Source: Limnoperna fortunei
Taxonomy: Eukaryota > Mollusca > Bivalvia > Mytilida > Modiolidae
DNA: 64,000 bases
Reading direction: 5' to 3'
Assembly: GCA_944474755.1 (NCBI GenBank)
Contig: OX104117.1
Span: 57,048,964-57,112,963 of the forward strand
Shown in pieces: positions 39,001 through 49,469 of the stretch (the stretch's first letter is position 1; each line of letters starts with the position of its first letter). The notes under the pieces are model-generated. The model saw nothing but the letters and a program-made list of their open reading frames with translations. It was not told where the DNA came from and searched no databases. The translations under genes were made by a program, and so were the position numbers.

Positions 39001-42000
39001 AAACTTGAAACTAGGAACCCTAAGGATGATTGTGGCCAAGTTTGAAAAAAATTGGCCCAGTGGTTTCAGAGGAGAAGATTTTTGAAAAAGTTTACGACGG
39101 ACGACGGACGACGGACGACGGACGACGGACGACGGACGCCAAGTGATAGCAATAGCTCACATGGACCTTCGGTCCAGGTGAGCTAAAAAGTATAACAGGT
39201 ACAGCAAATTTGAAGTGAACCTCCCTTCTCCCTCTAACCATCAAAAGATCCTCCTTATAGGAGTTATTTCCCTTAAAAGGTCAAAATTAATGATTTTTGC
39301 AGAAGTGTTGGGCAATTCCTTAGTTTGGTTTCAGGTTCAGGTGAGCGATACAGGCTTCTAGTTTTCACTCCAAGACTTTGTTTTCACACAAAGTGTCATT
39401 TGTTCTATTTAATAATAAAAATCAAAATTAATGTATCAATATTTGAATGTATTTAATATTTTGTAATTTATAAACTGATTTCATCATCATTGATATTGTT
39501 TGGGGCGTATTTGAGCAGGAATTGTACAATAACTCTGTTGATAATCTACCCCTCCTGCACTTATATTCATGTTACCTATTTTGTGTAACTTTTGGCCATG
39601 TTTCACACATTGGAAGTATGGATAGAAATTGAACATACAAGTAAATATAAAATCCTATACAACTACTTACTATACTTTGAATCTTTTTCATAACAAGTCT
39701 TTTTCTAAAAATATTTCTTGTCTACAACTATCCACAGCCACAGCCACAATGTTTCTTCTTAAATTATGCAACTCAGCCATGGGTTTGTTTTTAATGACTG
39801 AGTGGCTTTTAAAAATAAAAATAATATTCTATTTCTCAGTTTTTGTCTCGCCTGCGACGAAAGTCGCTGGAGGCGAGACATATGTATGGGAATCCGGCGG
39901 CGGCAGCGGCGGCGTAAACTCTTGACATCTTGCTTCATAACTTTGTAAGCCCAAGCCCTAGGTCCATCAAATTTGGTCCAGAGGTAGCTTATGATGAGTA
40001 CTTGCCAGTCAGTCACCTGTCACCTGACCTTGACCTCAATTTCACGGTCCAGTGACTACGTTAAAGTTTTTGGGTTACGACAGTTCCTCTGTAACTATGC
40101 ATGGTAGGATGACAATATTTGGTGTATAGGTTGCTGATGACTAGTACATGACTGTCTGGTAGGTGTCACCTGACCTTGACCTCAATTTCACGGTCCAGCG
40201 ACTACGTTAAAGTTTTGGGGTTACGACAGTTCCTCTGTAACTACGCATGGAAGGATGACAATATTTGGTGTATAGGTTGCTGATGACTAGTACATGACTG
40301 TCTGGTAGGTGTCACCTGACCTTGACCTCAATTTCACGGTCCAGCGACTACGTTAAAGTTTTTGGGTTACGACAGTTCCTCTGTAACTACGCATGGTAGG
40401 ATGACAAGATTTGGTGTATAGGTTGCTGATGACTAGTACATGACTGTCTGGTAGGTGTCACCTGACCTTGACCTCAATTTCACGGTCCAGCGACTACGTT
40501 AAAGTTTTGGGGTTACGACAGTTCCTCTGTAACTATGCATGGTAGGATGACAATATTAGGTGTATAGGTTGCTGATGACTAGTACATGACTGTCTGGTAG
40601 GTGTCACCTGACCTTGACCTCAATTTCACGGTCCAGTGACTACGTTAAAGTTTTGGGGTTATGACAGTTCCTCTGTAACTACGCATGATAGGATGACAAT
40701 ATTTGGTGTATAGGTTGCTGATGACTAGTACATGACTGTCTGGTAGGTGTCACCTGACCTTGACCTCAATTTCACGGTCCAGCGACTGCGTTAAAGTTTT
40801 TGGGTTATGATAGTTCCTCTGTAACTATGCATGGTAGGATGACAATATTTGGTATATAGGTTGCTGATGAATAGTACATGACTGTCTGGTAGGTTCCACC
40901 TGACCTTGACCTCAATTTCAAGGTCCAGTGACTATGTTAAAGTTTTTGGGTTACGGCTGTTCCCCTGTAACTATGCAGGGTATGGTGACAATATTTTGTA
41001 TACAGGCCGCTGCTGATATTTAATGCTATTTACGTAATGCTTATGACGAAATTTATTTTCGTTACTGATGCGGAATGCAGGCGAGACGTTTTTCTGTGTC
41101 CACACTTGTATTCTTTATTTCATAGCTAATCAATAAAAAACATGGTCTAGAAGTTTTCTGGTTTTTGCAAAATTTACATCCTTGTAAGCATGATTATAAT
41201 CTTTGATAAATTTGTAATTTTTGATTGTAGGATGTGTATTTGGTTTACATTTTAAATGAATTGGCAGGTAATTCATTTATGGTTTTCTGTAGTACATGTG
41301 CCAATACACAAAGAGTGGCACTGATGCTAAGGAATCTTGGTATGACTGCCATACCATTACATGGCCAACTTAGTCAGGTAAATTATACCGTCGTGACATT
41401 TCAGAAATTTTCATTTTTTTAACTGGATAATTAAAATATGTTAGGTAGTTAGTTATTTTTTTTTATTTAACCTCTATGAATACCTTAATATTTTTCACCT
41501 GTAAATAACCTCTGATTTCAAATAAGCTAATGCCATCACTTGGTGTCCTTAGTTCTTGTCATTTTGACCTTTTGTTCTGTTCTTAAAACACTGAGCTAGT
41601 TTAACCCAACTTGGCCTAAATCAGCCTTTGAGTGTGAGTTACAAAGCTTGAGATATTTGTTGGCACAGCAAAGCCACACTTGTACATTGTCAAAAAAAGC
41701 CCACATGTGCCAACACAATGTCTGGCTTCTATCATGAAAATTAAAGCAGATAGAAAAAACCACCACCTCATTATCTACCATACATTCCAAAGGTCCCGTT
41801 AATTTTTGTGTGTTTTTGTGTGGGTGTGTGAGTGCATTTATGGCTGCTATCTTAAAATCTTTAACAATATGATATAGATTAGCAAGTTCTATAAGTCAAC
41901 TTGACTGAATCCCTAATCTACTCATTATACCTGGTAGAAGGAATTTATTTTTTCCATTTTCGGCAATTTTCTTTGAAACTTGGTTTTCAGACTTAGAATT

Positions 42001-45000
42001 TGTTATCTGAAGTCCAATCCACAAAATTATCAATTAGTACCCATTTGGTAAACCGTGAACATTGAAGTCGATTAAAAACTTATTTGACAGTATAATAACA
42101 CTCAATACTACTATATTTACTACAGAAGACTATCTTTGTCTTGTTTTTGAATGAACTCAACACGAATAAATGATTCTACATTGTAATTATTCTTTGTCTG
42201 TCTTTTGTCATCAAAATAAAAACATGTAAAAGCACAAATAAAATTAAGTTAAATTTATGAGGTTTTTGAATGTTTGAATGATGTTTTAACGCCACTTTCA
42301 GCAATTTTTCAGCTATTTCAGTGTGCAGTGTCCAGTTGGGGGAGGGAGCCGGAGTATCCTGAGAAAACCCCCCTAGCTTTGGTAGAAAACATGAGGTTTT
42401 TGAGTATTTTTTATAAGATTTTATTTCATTTATAGTTTGTGGGAATTGCATAGAAATAAAAATTAAATTGAAGTTTATTTGGTTTATTGCTTTTGTTGCT
42501 AACATCAAAATAATTTATTTTAGGCAAAAAGATTGGGTGCCTTGAACAAGTTTAAAAGCAAAGCTAGATCAATTTTGATTGCTACAGATGTGGCCAGCAG
42601 GTTTGTACAACATTATGTGTGCATTATTTACATATCTATTTACATAGTGACATTGTGCAGGAGATATTTAACATTTTGATCGGAATGATATTTGGGGTTA
42701 CATATCTATTTACATAGTGACATTGTGCAGGAGATATTTAACATTTTGATCGGAATGATATTTGGGGTTTCCCATAGAAAAGCATGGAGTTTGTAATGGA
42801 CATAATGGGATACCCATCTTTTATTTGCAAGTCCTCCTACACCACTGAATGGAATTTGTTGAAACTTATACAGAATCTTGGTCACATATTGCCATTGTGC
42901 ATTGGATATTAAACATTTTGATCAGAATATTATTGGAGGTTTGCCATAGAAAAACATGGAATTTGTCATTGACATAGGGGATGCCATTCTTTGGGGGATT
43001 GGGGAGGGTAACATGTATTATCTGCAATTTCGCCTTCATGTTTAACTAGATAAAGTTTCAATTTCATAATTAAGAACACCTGAATTTTCAAAGTAATTGT
43101 GAAGCGGGGGGTATCAATGGTGAGCATTGCTCACAGGTGTTGTTACTCTAGTTTTTTTCTGTAATCATCTTATAGTTCCTACTAACTAACATACATTAAT
43201 TTTATTTTGAATATTGGGCAGTCATTTATTTAAAAACTATTTTGGTCTTTTTCTTGGTTTGTTGTCCCATTAAGCCAACTTTTCTGTTCCTTTTATTAGC
43301 TCACCTGACCCAAAGGGTCATGTGAGCTATTGTTATCACTTTGCATATTGTCGTCAGCGTCTGTAAACTGTTTACATTTTAATCTTCTTCTCTGAAACCA
43401 CTTGGCCAATTGAAACCAAACTTGGCCTTAATGTTCATTGGATGAACCTTTACAAAGTTTGTGTTTTTTATTTTGATTGGAAAACCAATATGGCCACCAT
43501 CGCAGGACTTAGTTTAACATAGGACCCTATGGGATAAAAGTTTAAAAGCGCTTCTTCTCTGAAACCCTTTAACCAATCAAAACAAAACTTACCAGCAATA
43601 TTGTTTAGATGGTCCTTTATAAAGTTTATGTTTTCTATGCCAACTGGAAATTCAAAATGGCGGCCACCGCAATATTTATTGGATGGTCCTCTATAAAGTT
43701 TGTGTATTTTATGACAGTTGAAAATTCAAAATGGTCACCAACACAGGACTTAGTTTAACGTAAGACCCTATTGGAAAAATTGAGGCTCCCAGGAGACTGT
43801 AATCGCTCACCTGTTATCCAAATGACTTAAACTATATTAAAATTTTTGAAATTAACAGTTTCAGTCTAGTTGTTATAGCTTTTAAGTTACTGTGCAAAAA
43901 CTAAACATTTCTTCAAAAAATTTGTTAAATACAATAACTCCTATAAGGTGAAATCGACAATTTCTGAAAATTAAATGGTTTTTAGGCATTGTCCTTTAGG
44001 GTACTTTAGAAATTTACAGTTTTACTCTACCAATAGGTGTGTTATAGACTAATTTATAATTAAAAAACTGTTCATATGTCCAAATTCATAATGAAAGGGC
44101 AATAACTCCTATAAAGAGTCATCTTGCAATTTTTGGACTAAGCAATCATTTGTAGGGCTTCTATTGCTGATCATTTGTGCAATTTACAGTTTTAATCTAG
44201 CTACTATAGTTTTCAAGTTACAGGACAAAAATGGAAAATTTCATAACAAAATTGTCATTTAAGGCAATAACCCCTATAAGGAGTCATCTGACAATTTCTG
44301 GCCAATTAAATGAATTGTAGGGCTTTTTTCCTGATCATTTTTGCAATTTATTATTTCACTCTAGCTGTTATGGTTTTTAAGTTACAGGACAAAAACGGAA
44401 AATTTCATAAAAAATTGCAATTTAAGGGCAATAACTCCTATAAGGAGTCATCTGACAATTTCAGACCAATCAAGTGAATTGTAGGGTCTTTATTGCTGAT
44501 CATTTGTGCAATTTACAGTTTCAAATCTAGCTGCTATAGTTTTCAAGTTACAGGACAAAAACGGAAAATTTAAAAAAAAATTGCCATTTAAGGGCAATAA
44601 CTCCTATAGGGAGTCATCTGACAATTTCAGACTAATACAGTGAATTGTAGGGCTTGTATTGTTGATCATTTTTGCTCTATACAGTTTTACTCTAGCTGTT
44701 ATATTTTTAAAGTTACAGGACAAAAACAGAAAATTTCATAAAAAATTACCATTTAAGGGCAATAACTCATATAAAGAGTCATCTGACAATTTCAGACCAA
44801 TCAAGTGAATTGTAGGGTCTTTATTGCTGATCATTTGTGCAATTTACAGTTTCAATCTAGCTGCTATAGTTTTCAAGTTACAGGACAAAAACGGAAAATT
44901 TCATAAAAAATTGCCATTTAAGGGCAATAACTCCTATAAGGAGTATCTGACAATTTCAGACTAATACAGTGAATTGTAGGGGTTGTATTGTTGATCATTT

Positions 45001-48000
45001 TTGCAATTTACAGTTTTACTCTAGCTGTTACAGTTTTAAAGTTACAGGACAAAAATGGAAAATTTCATAAAAAATTACCATTTAAGGGCAATAACTCATA
45101 TAAAGAGTCATCTGACAATTTCAGACCAATCAAGTGAATTGTAGGGCTTTTATTGCTGATCATTTTTGCCATTTACAGTTTCACTCTACCTCGTAGATTT
45201 TTCAGATTATATTGTAAATACCAAAAATTTTGTCAAAAATTGTCAAAAAAGGGCAATAACTCCTACAAGAAGCCAATACACAACTTCGCACTAATAGCAA
45301 CTATTGTAAACCTTAATGTGCTGATCAATTTGAAGTAACGGTTTTCTCTATAGCTATTATAGTTTTTTAGATAATGATCAAAAAACTGTGTTGACCCCCA
45401 TGTTCTATTTTTAGTAACAGCGGCCATATTTGTCTGTTGATCAACACCCTGGGTACAAACTTGAAACTAGGAACCCTAAGGATGATTGTGGCCAAGTTTG
45501 AAAAAAATTGGCCCAGTGGTTTCAGAGGAGAAGATTTTTGCAAAAGTTTACGACGGACGACGGACGACAGACGCCAAGTGATAGCAATAGCTCACATGGA
45601 CCTTCGGTCCAGGTGAGCTAAAAATGTAATAGGCTTCTTCTCTGAAACCAGTTAACCAATGGAAACAAAACTTACCGGCAATATTGTTTGGATGGTCCTG
45701 TATAAAGTTTATGTTTTTTATGCCAATTGGAAAATCAAAATGGATGCACCACAGGACTTAGTTTAATATAGGACCCTATGGGGAAAAGTTAAAAAAGGCT
45801 TCTCTGAAATCGGTTTACCAATGTAAACAAAAGTTTAAAAGGGCTTCTTCTCTGATACCATTTAACCAATCAAAACAAAACTTACTACCGATATTGTTTG
45901 GATGGTACTCTATATAGTGTATGTTTTTTATGACAATTGGAAATTCAAAATGGCCACCAGTGCAGGATGTAGTTAGGACCCTAAGGGAAAAAAAGTTAAA
46001 AACGCTTATATAAAGTAAATGTTTTTTATCCTAATCAGAAATTCAAAATGGCCACCACCGCAGGAATTGGTTAAACATTGGACCCTTTGGGAAAAAAGTT
46101 TAAAAAGGCTTCTTCTCTGAAACTGATTAACCAATGGAAACACAACTTACTACCAATATTATTTTGCATGGTCCTTTATAAATTTTGTGTTTTTTATGCC
46201 AATTGGAAAATAAAAATTGCCACCAACACAGGACTTAGTTTAACATAGGACCCTTTGGGAAAAATTTTAAAAAGGCTTCTTCTCTAAAACCGGTTAACCA
46301 ATGGAAACAAAACTTACTAGCAATATTGTTTGGATGGTCCTCTTTGAAGTTTATGTTTTTTATGCCAATAGGAAAATCTAAATTGCCACCACAGCATTAC
46401 ATAGACAGTGGAATAAGTTTTAAAAGGTTTCTTCTTTGAAACTGAGTAACCAATGGAAACAACACTTACTGACAATATTGTTTGGATGGTCTTCTTTAAA
46501 GTTTATGTTTTTTTATTGCCAATTGGAAATTCAAAATGGCCACCACCGCAGGACTTAGTTTAATATAGGAACCTATGGGCAAATTAAAAAAAAATATTCT
46601 CTATAAATCTGGTTAACCAATGGAAACAAAAGTTTCTAGCAATATTGTTTGGATGGTCCTCTTTAAAGTTTATTGAAAATTACAGGACTTAGTTTAACAT
46701 CAGGGAAATGCCACCTTCATTGCCTATAAAATTAGGTGAGCTTTTAAGAGCCTCTGGTTTTTACTGAATTTTATCATAAAACAAATATATTTTAGCAGTA
46801 CACTGTGCATGTCAAACACACTAAAAGCAACAACCAAGACAGAAATGTATAAGCAAGATGACCAGAAAGAAATATAAAATAAAAAAAAAAATACTGAATA
46901 TCTCTTATTCTTTAAAATATTATTTTAGCCTTCTATTTTTTAATGTCTATGGTATTACTGGGTTTAATGCTTTAACAGCTGGTATTTTGTTTTGAGGATA
47001 AAAAACATTTTTACATATCTCCTATATCTCTAAGAAATGTGTAGAACCTGTTTTCAATCTGTTTTACTCTCAAAATTGTAATGGCAAACGACAAGACACT
47101 GTAATCAGGATGGCAAACGAAGAAAGGAGGTTTTGTATGTGAATTCCTCAACCTCTATTCTTCATTTGTCGTCCTTATTATAATAAGGGGTGTCAAAGAC
47201 AACATGACCAGATGTGGGTTTTCAAACATAAAAAGGACCATGCCAATTCAGTTTGTCTTTTCAAGCTTTCATACAGCTTTGACAGTATTTTAAAAGTAAG
47301 AACCTTTTTTTAGTATCATCAGAAGTATGTCGAAATTGAAACCCGTCCCCCTTTTGTGTAATGGAAACTTGTGCAAAATGTCAAAAAAAAATTAATCATC
47401 CAAATCATTTTAGATGTCTTAAACATTTCTTATTGAAGCTTTTGTATAATTTTAAGTATGACAGCATATTACATGTATACCTTATAAACTTCTCAGTTTC
47501 AACATCTTTGTTCTTCCAACAACTGGATGCTATAATCAAGCAGCATTACCTTCACCTTTTGTTACATACAAAATGACTTATCAATATTTTTTTCTTTTTT
47601 CCAATATTATAGTACAATGTTTTTGACAATATATCATGTTTTCCTTATTTCATGAACAGTTTACACAATATCCAATTCATTAATCGATTCAAGATAAATT
47701 AAAGAATATAACATGAAAACTTGATATTTTGTAGAGGTTTAGATATACCACATGTGGATGTTGTCATCAACTTAGATATCCCCACACATTCTAAAGACTA
47801 CATACACAGAGTGGGGAGGACAGCCAGAGCAGGCAGGTCAGGGAAAGCTATAACATTTGTTTCACAGTAAGTTGGTTATCTTCTTAAAGCTGGTCATCTT
47901 TAACATAGGTTGTTGGTTATTACCTTGTTTCTATGAATCAAGATGCATCCATATAGTAGACCTAAATAATTGCTTTTCTAAATTGTTAAATACATGTTCA

Positions 48001-49344
48001 CTATATACAATGCAGAACTGGGGATATGGAAATGCTGTGCATTCGTCCCCAAGTGTGTACATTTTGTAAGTGCTGCCACTCCTACATAATTTTTTAGTTT
48101 TTAGTAAAACTAAATAAATGCGTTTATCACTATTTTGTATAATTTTCCTTTCGTGCAAACTGAGAAAATTCCATATCACTGTTCTATTGTTATATGGACA
48201 ACGTGATGGACAATGTTCCAGAACATTGACAAACACATTCCTGTTTCTTTAATTTTCTCTATCTTATTATCCATCTTGCTGCAAGCATCTCAATGGATAA
48301 TTTTGATCTTTAAAATAAAATCATAAAAACATTAATCATACATATATATCTTGCATGTAGGACAATTAACACCTATTGATAATTTCTGCTCATTGGAAAT
48401 TTAAACTATGTAAATAATTATCCTATATTTGCTCTGATGCCTATTTTCTTGTCAAATTTTATGAAAGCTTTGGTGTGGTTGCATCCTTACAAACACATTC
48501 TATTAAGAGAATTAATTTCCTTGCAGTGGAGAAAAATATAGGAATTCCATGAGAGGTTCAAGTATTATAAAACCAAAGATCATTCTTAGTAACTTTACAA
48601 TGAACAATCTTGCATACCAATTTCTTTTCAGATATGATGTCGAGTTATATCAGAGAATTGAACATTTAATTGGTAAACAGCTACCCCTATATAAAACAGA
48701 AGAACAAGAGGTCATGTTGTTAATGGAACGTGTAACTGAAGCACAGAGATTTGCTAAACTGGTAATATAACATTTCCACCATTTGTCTTGTAAAGGCATT
48801 AAACAATATCCTGCTAACTCTCATTTTGTCAGCTATTTTACTTCACCTAACCAATAATTTTTCAGGATTTTTATAAGTTTATAAACAAATTCAACTTTAA
48901 TAAATCAGCACATCGTAATTTAAGGTAATTTTTGTGGGAGAAGCAAGAACGTGACACATTTGTGAAGCCTATAAGGATGCTTTGTGATGTTTCAGCATGT
49001 ATCGGACTATAATCTTCTGTTATTTATATAGTCCACGGTTTCTTACAAGAATTTAAGAAACTTGCCATAAGTCAAATCTCAGGCTGAAGTATGATTTATT
49101 TCTAAACTGCTATAACAGCATCAGGAAAAAAGGTTAGACAGGTATTTTAGACATTTTAGTTTGGTTGTGATCATATCAGTTTCTAGAAAGTAGAAAGTAA
49201 CAGTTGCTTTTATTTTACCTTTGGTAGGAAATGAATGAAACAATGGGAAAAGGAAAGAAAAGACAGAAAGGCAATGACGAAGAAGATGACACAGAGGAAT
49301 CACTGGGAGTACAAAAGAAATTCAAAAAGCGCAAAAAATACTGA
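17481..49344 (+). CDS. DDX47: DDX47, DEAD-box ATP-dependent RNA helicase, 450 aa, 13 exons
   Basis: Coding exons are 17481-17567, 21944-22037, 23845-24033, 24456-24527, 26615-26685, 27498-27545, 29391-29462, 31157-31273, 41231-41377, 42524-42600, 47735-47866, 48632-48761 and 49228-49344. All are GT-AG, and the 1353 nt keep one frame to TGA. Human DDX47 is 455 aa. Motifs are Q-motif PTKIQ (47-51), motif I AETGSGKT (68-75), Ia PTREL (100-104), TPGR (149-152), II DEAD (174-177), III SAT (205-207), V ATDVASRG (319-326) and [10 protein letters not shown] (349-356). The C-terminal extension is lysine-rich with an acidic DEEDDTEE patch and ends KFKKRKKY, a likely nucleolar or nuclear signal. The family (yeast Rrp3) works in 18S pre-rRNA processing. 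No defect is seen. Intron 8 (31274-41230) is swollen by nested repeats. Confidence 0.97.
17994..20192. mobile_element. 2.2-kb TIR element with an internal satellite array, flanked by TA
   Basis: Perfect 26-bp terminal inverted repeats: CACCCCCTGAAACGTAAAAC continuing to 18019, and its complement at 20167-20192. A TA lies immediately outside each end, consistent with a TA target duplication. Next to both ends are clusters of CGAACG-type subterminal repeats. The middle is AT-rich and holds the tandem array at 18770-19520. There is no transposase frame, so it is non-autonomous. It lies in DDX47 intron 1. The superfamily is not determined. Confidence 0.82.
18770..19520 (+). repeat. Tandem array, about 60-bp unit, roughly 12 copies
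   Basis: Degenerate units of the form AAAATCACTCCTGAGACC, TTAGCAATACAATTAAAAAC, CATATTTCACATAC. Some units are partly deleted, for example near 19205-19235. The array lies inside the TIR element. Confidence 0.85.
20571..21085 (+). repeat. Tandem array, about 70-bp unit, about 7 copies
   Basis: Near-identical units containing TTATTGATTACTTGAATTGT, TTGACTTATCTCCCCTGTGG and TGATTTGCGGTTTTGTCT. It lies in DDX47 intron 1, just right of the TIR element. Confidence 0.95.
22196..22303 (+). repeat. SINE 3' fragment
   Basis: Carries the 3' half of the SINE family (AATAAAAACTTGATGCCATA, GCTGAAAAATTGCTGAAAAT) with an ATTCAAACAAAC tail. The tRNA head is absent. Confidence 0.7.
23001..23365. mobile_element. 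hAT-like non-autonomous element, about 365 bp
   Basis: The terminal inverted repeat is CAGAGATGTCAACCCC at the left and GGGGTTGGCATCTCTG at the right (15 of 16 paired). The CAGAGATG start is typical of hAT ends. The flanking 8-mers match only roughly, so the target duplication is uncertain. Inside is the dispersed AGAATGCAGGATTTT repeat and a chance 84-codon open frame. It lies in DDX47 intron 2. Confidence 0.7.
24722..24900 (+). mobile_element. Short hairpin-headed repeat element (family E, minimal copy)
   Basis: The head foldback near 24724-24748 pairs CCCCCACAAAC with GTTTGGAGGG. It is followed by a CTGTCTGTATGTCC-type run. The tail palindrome TGTGAGCATGCTCACA is at 24872-24887. The tail matches that of the copies at 43118 and 57830. 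It lies in DDX47 intron 4. Confidence 0.55.
25153..26231. mobile_element. Non-autonomous inverted-repeat DNA transposon, about 1.1 kb
   Basis: Left end CAGGGGTCACCACACT matches right end AGTGTGGTTAGCCCTG as an imperfect terminal inverted repeat. A 6-bp TAAGCA lies directly outside both ends, consistent with a target-site duplication. CAGGG ends are common in hAT-type elements, but 6 bp is not the usual 8, so the class is uncertain. No transposase. It lies in DDX47 intron 4. Confidence 0.65.
28366..28623 (+). repeat. tRNA-derived SINE, full-length, sense
   Basis: The head has GGTGGCAGAGTGGTTAAGGT, the body AATAAAAACTGGATGCCATG and GGTGGCATTAAACATC, and the tail AAACAAACAAAA. The open frames here are repeat-derived. 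It lies in DDX47 intron 6. Confidence 0.85.
31601..32577 (+). mobile_element. Hairpin-headed element, family A copy 1
   Basis: The head foldback at 31606-31640 has outer stem GTCTCGCC / GGCGAGAC and inner stem GCGAC-GAAA-GTCGC. Then come a GGC triplet run, GTAAAC, and about five tandem units of 146 bp (GTCACCTGACCTTGACCTC at 31786, 31932, 32078, 32224 and 32370). The tail CAGGCGAGAC at 32547-32556 is the inverse of the head arm, and the element ends CACACTTG. It is inserted in the T-run of B1: the related uninterrupted sequence AATACAGTTTTTGGCTTATA is present near 36471. Confidence 0.85.
32885..36292 (+). mobile_element. Hairpin-headed element, family C copy 1, partly multimeric
   Basis: Two successive heads (hairpins at 32885-32917 and 32978-33010, TAGCTCACCTGACCC / GGGTCATGTGAGCTA) are followed by a (TCG)n run near 33035-33083. 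Body 1 of about eight 166-bp units follows (AGCAATATTGTTTGGATGG every 165-167 bp). Tail 1 (34411-34446) is CAGGTGAGCG plus palindrome AGGCTCTTAAGAGCCT. A second headless body (34447-36250) and an identical tail 2 (36256-36292) complete it. The three 106-aa open frames here span repeat units and are not genes. Confidence 0.85.
33035..33083 (+). repeat. (TCG)n microsatellite
   Basis: A pure or near-pure TCG triplet run directly after the head hairpin of family C. It gives a poly-aspartate frame on the minus strand, which is an artefact. Confidence 0.9.
36991..39185 (-). mobile_element. Hairpin-headed element, family D copy 1
   Basis: On the minus strand the head hairpin is 39185-39153 (stem TAGCTCACCTGGACC / GGTCCATGTGAGCTA). 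It is followed by a (GTCC/GTCGTCC) run and CGTAAAC. The body has about eight 165-bp units (TTAAGGGCAATAACTC at about 37473, 37637, 37803, 37968, 38133, 38298, 38463, 38628). The tail is CCAGGTGAGCG plus palindrome AGGCTCC CA GGAGCCT (36995-37010). It is inserted in the A-run of B1: the related uninterrupted sequence is at about 57600-57640 on the opposite strand. Confidence 0.85.
39840..41108 (+). mobile_element. Hairpin-headed element, family A copy 2
   Basis: Same head foldback (39845-39879) and same tail (CAGGCGAGAC at 41078-41087, ending CACACTTG) as copy 1. It has about seven 146-bp units, starting at 40019, 40165, 40311, 40457, 40603, 40749 and 40895. It is again preceded by a T-run. 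It ends about 120 bp before DDX47 exon 9. Confidence 0.88.
42267..42390 (-). repeat. SINE 3' fragment, antisense
   Basis: Body block AACGCCACTTTCAGCAATTT with TTCAGCTATTTCA, followed by the GGAGCCGGAGTATCC segment. The tRNA head is missing. It lies in DDX47 intron 9, about 130 bp before exon 10. Confidence 0.7.
42628..43157 (+). mobile_element. Hairpin-tailed repeat element, family E copy
   Basis: Includes a 70-bp exact direct duplication starting at 42630 and 42700 (ACATATCTATTTACATAGTG). The tail is GGTGAGCATTGCTCACAGG (palindrome at about 43119) followed by CTCTAGTTTTT, the same end as other family members. The left limit near exon 10 is uncertain. Confidence 0.6.
43297..46760 (+). mobile_element. 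Hairpin-headed element, family C copy 2, interrupted by D2
   Basis: Head hairpin at 43297-43329, identical in sequence to the C1 heads. The body is diverged 166-bp units. Tail AGGTGAGC at 46734-46741 has part of the terminal palindrome deleted. The body is split at about 43780 by a minus-strand D element ending at 45620. It lies in DDX47 intron 10. Confidence 0.8.
43782..45620 (-). mobile_element. Hairpin-headed element, family D copy 2 (nested)
   Basis: Near-identical flanks to D1: head hairpin 45620-45588, tail AGGCTCCCAGGAGACT at 43783 (one base breaks the palindrome), and 165-bp body units. It is nested in C copy 2 within a run of A. Confidence 0.85.
46761..47734. other. DDX47 intron 10, right part
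   Basis: AT-rich intron sequence up to the acceptor of exon 11. I see no repeat boundary or coding signal here apart from chance open frames. Confidence 0.5.
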
Positions 49345-49389
49345 TTAAGCATGTGCTCAGATCTTTTACGAAACATGTGATATTTTAAA

Positions 49390-49464
49390 AATAAATGTTA
49401 AGACTATTTTGTAAGAAATGATATTTTCTAACAGTCATTTAAGGAAAAGAAAATATACAATAAA
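49390..49464 (+). promoter_or_regulatory. Polyadenylation signals of DDX47 (two AATAAA)
   Basis: AATAAA at 49390-49395 and again at 49459-49464, 46 and 115 bp after the DDX47 stop codon. Confidence 0.75.
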
Positions 49465-49469
49465 ATGTG

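Larger units (their letters stand above)
31374..39364 (+). mobile_element. Outer hairpin-family element (B1) holding three nested insertions
   Basis: It starts at AGGGTCATGTGAGCTATTGC (31374), the 3' arm of the family head hairpin with the 5' arm missing. A CGTC/CCGTCGT run and GTTAAC follow. It ends with the family tail CAGGTGAGCGATACAGGCTT at about 39338. Its body is interrupted by A1 (31601-32577), C1 (32885-36292) and D1 (36991-39185). Continuity is shown by related unbroken minus-strand copies at 57590-57800, 58560-59270 and 60180-60860. It fills most of DDX47 intron 8. Confidence 0.7.
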
